From Maritimibacter sp. (GTDB lineage Bacteria > Pseudomonadota > Alphaproteobacteria > Rhodobacterales > Rhodobacteraceae), in the NCBI GenBank assembly GCA_020441225.1, contig JAGRMP010000265.1, positions 1-9,244 of the forward strand: a DNA stretch of 9,244 nucleotides. The letters are read 5' to 3'. Under the pieces are notes generated by a model. It worked only from the letters and a program-made list of their open reading frames with translations, made no database searches and was not told where the DNA came from. Both the position numbers and the translations under genes were made by a program. Below are positions 5,901-9,244 of this stretch, in pieces. How positions within the stretch are numbered: position 1 is the stretch's first letter; each line of letters begins with the position of its first letter.

Positions 5901-5958
5901 ACTCAGGGTCCGGGTGAGCCGGTATCGTCGAACCGCACGCCTTCGCAGGGAGAGTGAC

Positions 5959-6660
5959 ATGAACCAAGGCGGAACCGGCCGAAAACTGCTCCGAAAATTG
6001 AAGCGGCGGTTGAAGCCGCACCTGCACCGGCCGGACCTGAGGCTGGCCCATACCGTCCTCGGCAGCAGCTATGGCGGGTGGCCGGTCGTGGCCAATTCGC
6101 TCTCGAAAGACAGCCTCGTCTACAGTTTCGGCGTCGGCGAGGATATCAGCTTCGACCGCGCACTCATCGAGGCGTTCGGCTGCCGGATCAAGGCCTTCGA
6201 CCCGACGCCGCGCTGCATCGACTGGGTCGCGCGGCAAGACCTGCCGGAGGGCATGACCTTCGTCCCGCTCGGCCTCTCGGACAGGACCGAGACCCTGGTC
6301 TTCACCGCGCCCGAACGCGACGATCACGTGTCCTATTCGGTGAGCGGGCAGACTGGCGGTGGCGAAAGGGTGGAACTGCCCGTCCGGTCGCTTGCCGAAA
6401 TCCTGGAAAGCGAAGGAGACCGCGAGATCGACCTCCTGAAGATGGACATCGAGGGGAGCGAGTATGTCGCGGTGCCGCGTTTGCTCGAAGACGGCATCCG
6501 GCCGCGGCAGCTCTGCGTCGAGTTTCACCACGGCATCTACGACTACACGCCTGACCAGACCCGGGCGGCCGTCGATGGCCTGCGCGCCGCCGGATACGGG
6601 CTCTATCATGTCTCAGACACCGGGCGGGAATACGGTTTCGTCCTGAGAAGTACCCTTTGA
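5959..6660 (+). CDS. FkbM-family SAM-dependent methyltransferase
   Basis: A 233-residue class I methyltransferase. The SAM-binding motif I is VYSFGVGEDISFD (54-66), the following acidic residue that would bind the ribose is Asp81 in KAFDPTPRC, and the FkbM hallmark LLKMDIEGSEY is at 159-169, followed by CVEFHHGIYDY (186-196). The first 30 residues are very basic (RKLLRKLKRRLKPHLHR), with no signal peptide. FkbM enzymes methylate hydroxyl groups of polyketides or glycans; the acceptor here is unknown, and no glycosyltransferase or polysaccharide cluster is nearby. ATG 5959 has AGGGAGAG a few bases upstream. An in-frame GTG at 5914 would add 15 arginine-rich residues and has its GGAGG about 20 bases away, so it is less likely. 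The gene lies after repeat copy 2 and converges on the ABC transporter gene. Confidence 0.85.
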   Translation: MNQGGTGRKLLRKLKRRLKPHLHRPDLRLAHTVLGSSYGGWPVVANSLSKDSLVYSFGVGEDISFDRALIEAFGCRIKAFDPTPRCIDWVARQDLPEGMTFVPLGLSDRTETLVFTAPERDDHVSYSVSGQTGGGERVELPVRSLAEILESEGDREIDLLKMDIEGSEYVAVPRLLEDGIRPRQLCVEFHHGIYDYTPDQTRAAVDGLRAAGYGLYHVSDTGREYGFVLRSTL

Positions 6661-6697
6661 ACCCGAGCCAACAATCGGTGCCACCCGATCACGACTT

Positions 6698-6714
6698 GCC
6701 CGAGCGTTTCGGGC
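6698..6714. terminator. Weak hairpin in the convergent gap (possible bidirectional terminator)
   Basis: GCCCGA, loop GCGTT and TCGGGC form a 6-bp stem in the 67-base gap between the convergent FkbM-type and ABC transporter genes. Neither strand shows a real U tract after it, so termination may be weak or Rho-dependent. It is the only stem of note in the gap. Confidence 0.25.
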
Positions 6715-6727
6715 CAGGCGCGCTCTT

Positions 6728-8575
6728 TCAGGCCGCCTGTTCGTCTTCTTCCGCCGCCTGGCGCGCCCACATCTGAGCGTATTTGCCGCCATGGGCGAGC
6801 AGCTCGTCGTGGGTGCCTTCTTCGCGCACCACGCCGTCTTCCAGAACCACGATCCGGTCGGCATCGACGATGGTCGACAACCGGTGGGCGATGGTGATGA
6901 CCGTGCGGCCCTTGCCCATCGCCTTGAGGCTGACCTGGATGTCGCGCTCGGTCTCGGTGTCGAGCGCCGAGGTCGCTTCGTCGAGCAGCAGGATCGGCGG
7001 GTTCTTGAGCAGCGTGCGGGCGATGCCCACCCGCTGCTTTTCGCCGCCCGAGAGCTTCAGCCCGCGCTCGCCCACGGCGGTGTCATAGCCGTCCGGCAGC
7101 GACAGGATGAAATCGTGGATCTTCGCCGCCTTGGCCACCGCCTCGATCTCGGAGAAGCGCGCATCTGCCCGGCCATAGGCGATGTTGTAGCGGATCGTGT
7201 CGTTGAACAGCACCGTGTCCTGGGGCACAACGCCGATTGCCGCGTGCACGCTTTCCTGTGTCACATCGCGCAGGTCCTGGCCGTCAATGGTGATCTTGCC
7301 GCCGGAGACGTCGTAGAACCGGAAAAGGAGCCGCCCGATGGTGGATTTGCCCGAGCCCGATGGGCCGACCAGCGCGACGGTCTGACCCGCGGGCACGTCG
7401 ACGTCGATGCCGTGCAGGATCGGGCGCGCCGCCTCGTAGCTGAACTCGGCGGCGTCGAAGCGAACATGGCCACCGGTCACCACCAGCGGTTTGGCACCCG
7501 GCTTGTCCACGATCTCGGCGGGCTGTTCGAGCAGGTCGAACATCTCGCCCATGTCGACCAGCGCCTGGCGGATCTCGCGGTAGACCGAGCCGAGGAAGTT
7601 GAGCGGCATGGTGATCTGCACCATGTAGGCGTTGACCATGACGAAATCCCCGGTCGAGAGATCGCCCCGCTGCACGCCCACGGCGGCGAGCACCATCACC
7701 GCGACGAGGCCCGCCGTGATGATGAAGCTTTGCCCGGCGTTGAGGAAGGCGAGCGATTGCGAGGTCTTGATCGCAGCCGTTTCGTAGCCTTCCATCGAGG
7801 CATCGTAGCGGTTCGCCTCGCGCCGGTCGGCGTTGAAATACTTCACCGTCTCGAAGTTGAGCAGCGAGTCGATCGCCTTCTGGTGCGCCTCCTGGTCCTG
7901 GTCGTTCATCTGCTTGCGGATCTTCACCCGCCATTCGGTGACCTTGAAGGTGAAGACGACATAGACCGCGATGGTCGCGACCACGACCGCGAGATACCAG
8001 ACGTCGAACAGCCAGAAGAAGATGGCCGCGACCATGACGAGTTCGAGAAACAGCGGGCCGATGTTGAACAGCAGGAAGCGCAGCAGGAATTCCACGCCCT
8101 TGACGCCGCGCTCCATCACCCGGCTGAGCGTGCCGGTCTTGCGGGTGATGTGGTAGCGCAGCGACAGCGCGTGGATATGTTCGAAGGTTTCGAGCGCCAG
8201 CGCCCGGAGCGCCCGTTGCGCCACCTTGGCAAAGACCGCGTCGCGCAGCTGCTGGAACGCCACGCCGAAAAACCGCGCCATGCCGTAGGCCACGGTGAGA
8301 CCGACGGCGCCGATCGCCAGCATCCAGGCGGCGCTGTCGCTCTTTTCGCCGGTCAGCGCATCGACCGCGGCGGCGTAGAACAGGGGCGTCGCCACTGCGA
8401 CGAGCTTGGCCACGAGCAGGAGCGCCATGGCGACGACGACCCGGACCTTTACCTCGGTCTGACCCTCCGGCCACAGGTAGGGTGCCGCCCGGCGGATGGT
8501 GCGCATGCCCTGGCCGTTCCGTTCTCCCGACATCATTGCATCCGAAACCGTCGTGCGTCCGCCGCCTCGTCTCAT
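6728..8575 (-). CDS. atm1: Atm1/HMT1-type ABC half-transporter
   Basis: A 615-residue inner-membrane exporter subunit that would act as a homodimer. Membrane helices lie at about 47-70, 85-106, 163-189, 192-212, 283-303 and, less hydrophobic, 311-330. The nucleotide-binding domain has Walker A GPSGSGKST (404-412), Q-loop Gln452, signature LSGGEKQR (508-515), Walker B LLLDEA (529-534) and His564. NFETVKYFN (240-248) is the Atm1 hallmark, and FLNAGQ (Asn279, Gln282) corresponds to the glutathione-contacting segment of characterised Atm1 proteins. Bacterial Atm1 such as that of Novosphingobium exports glutathione-linked metal or sulfur compounds; mitochondrial Atm1 supports cytosolic Fe-S assembly. 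The ATG has AGGAGG six bases upstream, which fixes the start despite several later in-frame ATGs. The first 24 residues are poorly conserved in kind. ChaC nearby also handles glutathione, but is not in the same transcript. Confidence 0.93.
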   Translation of the reverse strand: MRRGGGRTTVSDAMMSGERNGQGMRTIRRAAPYLWPEGQTEVKVRVVVAMALLLVAKLVAVATPLFYAAAVDALTGEKSDSAAWMLAIGAVGLTVAYGMARFFGVAFQQLRDAVFAKVAQRALRALALETFEHIHALSLRYHITRKTGTLSRVMERGVKGVEFLLRFLLFNIGPLFLELVMVAAIFFWLFDVWYLAVVVATIAVYVVFTFKVTEWRVKIRKQMNDQDQEAHQKAIDSLLNFETVKYFNADRREANRYDASMEGYETAAIKTSQSLAFLNAGQSFIITAGLVAVMVLAAVGVQRGDLSTGDFVMVNAYMVQITMPLNFLGSVYREIRQALVDMGEMFDLLEQPAEIVDKPGAKPLVVTGGHVRFDAAEFSYEAARPILHGIDVDVPAGQTVALVGPSGSGKSTIGRLLFRFYDVSGGKITIDGQDLRDVTQESVHAAIGVVPQDTVLFNDTIRYNIAYGRADARFSEIEAVAKAAKIHDFILSLPDGYDTAVGERGLKLSGGEKQRVGIARTLLKNPPILLLDEATSALDTETERDIQVSLKAMGKGRTVITIAHRLSTIVDADRIVVLEDGVVREEGTHDELLAHGGKYAQMWARQAAEEDEQAA

Positions 8576-8596
8576 ACCTGGCCTCCTGCTGGGTGT

Positions 8597-8610
8597 CCCC
8601 TAGGTAGGGG
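8597..8610. promoter_or_regulatory. Inverted repeat CCCCTA-GG-TAGGGG in the atm1 leader
   Basis: Perfect 6-base arms are separated by two bases, beginning about 10 bases upstream of the atm1 ribosome site. The compact symmetry and its position in the leader or promoter would fit an operator, but no promoter hexamers are clear around it, and the site could be chance. The rest of the 120-base gap to the LysM gene is GC-rich, with stems lacking U tracts (for example GGCGGC 8635-8640 with GCCGCC 8652-8657). Confidence 0.3.
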
Positions 8611-8695
8611 CGAATGGCGGGAATGACCAGACCGGGCGGCTGCGTCCTTGCGCCGCCGCGGGGATCGCCGTGGGACGCACAGGGGCGTCAGGCGG

Positions 8696-9244
8696 TTACT
8701 CGGCCGGGGCCTCCGCGTCCGCCGCCGGCTCGTCCTTGGGCAGGGTGAAGATCTGGCCGGGGTAGATCAGGTTGGGATCCTTGATGAACTCGCGGTTGGC
8801 CTCGAAGATCTTCACATACTGGAAGCCGTCGCCGTAGCGCCGGTCGGCGATGCCCCAGAGCGTGTTGCCGGGCTGGATCGTAACCGCGGTCAGCACAACG
8901 CCTTCGGCGGCGGCGGCCTCCGTCTTGGCCTCGGCGGCGGCGAGGACCTCGGGGCTCTCGCGCTTGAACGGGGTTTCGACCCGGGTGGTCACGCTGCCGT
9001 CGGGTGCGACGGCGTCGATCCGGAGCGTGTAGACCCCGCTTTCGACCTCGGGGAGCGGCGCGCGCCACTGGCCGTTGTCGCGGATCACCGCGGTGCGCAC
9101 AGGGGTGTTGTCGAGATAGATCCTGAGCGTGGTCTCGCCGAGCCCCCGGCCCGACAGCGCGACCTCGCCGGCGTCGTCATAGGAGATCGCGTCAATCGTG
9201 AGCTGCGCCGCGGGTGCCGTGTCCTGGATCACCCGGATGCCCGA
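8696..9244 (-). CDS. LysM-domain protein with an Ig-like region, C-terminal part
   Basis: The frame is open through the right edge, so the N-terminus is missing; 182 residues are visible. A GTG at 9232 is in frame, but codons continue upstream without a stop, so I treat the gene as partial. Visible residues about 13-95 form a beta-rich Ig-like segment (GRGLGETTLRIYLDN, RDNGQWRAPL, GVYTLRIDAV). An alanine/glutamate-rich linker follows at about 100-116. A single LysM domain lies at about 120-169 (VTIQPGNTLWGIADRRYGDG, FEANREFI, NLIYPGQIFTLP), then a short acidic tail with no membrane anchor. LysM binds peptidoglycan glycan chains, so the protein is probably periplasmic, with its export signal outside the window. 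Similar Ig-plus-LysM proteins are usual in Rhodobacteraceae and have no known enzymatic activity. It lies upstream of atm1 on the same strand, 120 bases away, so co-transcription is possible. Confidence 0.88.
   Translation of the reverse strand, partial: SGIRVIQDTAPAAQLTIDAISYDDAGEVALSGRGLGETTLRIYLDNTPVRTAVIRDNGQWRAPLPEVESGVYTLRIDAVAPDGSVTTRVETPFKRESPEVLAAAEAKTEAAAAEGVVLTAVTIQPGNTLWGIADRRYGDGFQYVKIFEANREFIKDPNLIYPGQIFTLPKDEPAADAEAPAE

Noticed and set aside
5914..5958. A longer FkbM-type product starting at GTG 5914
   Set aside because: It adds 15 arginine-rich residues; its nearest GGAGG is about 20 bases away, whereas ATG 5959 has AGGGAGAG at a good distance.
4576..6609. A 677-codon open frame on the minus strand across mepK, chaC and the FkbM-type gene
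   Set aside because: It crosses a terminator and both repeat copies, and its product has no domain character, while the opposite-strand genes have intact catalytic motifs.
6791..8626. A 611-codon open frame on the plus strand antisense to the Atm1-type gene
   Set aside because: It mirrors a fully convincing ABC transporter; the His/Asp/Glu/Arg-rich translation is typical of an antisense shadow in GC-rich DNA.
9230..9232. GTG as the true start of the LysM gene
   Set aside because: The frame is open upstream to the window edge, no ribosome site precedes the GTG, and the start would leave no export signal, so the gene is treated as partial.

Overview
The window looks like a high-GC alphaproteobacterial chromosome segment, most probably from the Rhodobacterales/Rhodobacteraceae. 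The evidence is the strongly GC-biased third codon positions and a gene set typical of that group: an IalB-family protein, a YcbB-type L,D-transpeptidase, a YcbK/DUF882 Tat protein, an Atm1-type ABC exporter and a LysM protein with an Ig-like region. This assignment rests on recognising families, not on a database search. No phage, transposase, rRNA, tRNA or CRISPR signal was seen.

Layout. (1) 2-457 (+) is the 3' end of an IalB-family gene, closed by a strong intrinsic terminator at 482-518. (2) 623-2108 (-) is a two-gene unit, an acyl carrier protein followed four bases later by a beta-ketoacyl-ACP synthase. The pair resembles NodF/NodE more than housekeeping AcpP/FabF. (3) 2250-3878 (-) is an LdtD/YcbB-type L,D-transpeptidase with its own terminator at 2180-2205. 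Across a 353-base divergent intergenic region lies (4) a MepK/YcbK-type murein endopeptidase at 4232-4801 (+), with a terminator at 4831-4855. (5) 4882-5900 holds two direct copies of a palindrome-rich repeat of about 130 bp flanking a ChaC-type gamma-glutamylcyclotransferase (5035-5766, +), which seems to start at CTG. (6) 5959-6660 (+) is an FkbM-type methyltransferase. (7) 6728-8575 (-) is an Atm1-type ABC half-transporter. (8) 8696-9244 (-) is the C-terminal part of a LysM protein that runs off the window.

How the genes may work together. The transpeptidase makes 3-3 (mDAP-mDAP) peptidoglycan cross-links and the MepK-type enzyme is the family known to cut them, so the divergent pair is a maker/remover module that keeps the E. 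coli ycbB-ycbK neighbourhood in a different orientation. The IalB, LysM and NodFE-like genes add an envelope theme. ChaC (glutathione breakdown) and Atm1 (export of glutathione-derived compounds in characterised homologues) are near each other, but the link is only suggestive.

The least ordinary material is the tandem-palindrome repeat, whose similarity reaches into the ribosome-binding region of chaC, the likely CTG start of chaC, and the orphan NodFE-like pair. I did not find a convincing entirely new multi-gene system.
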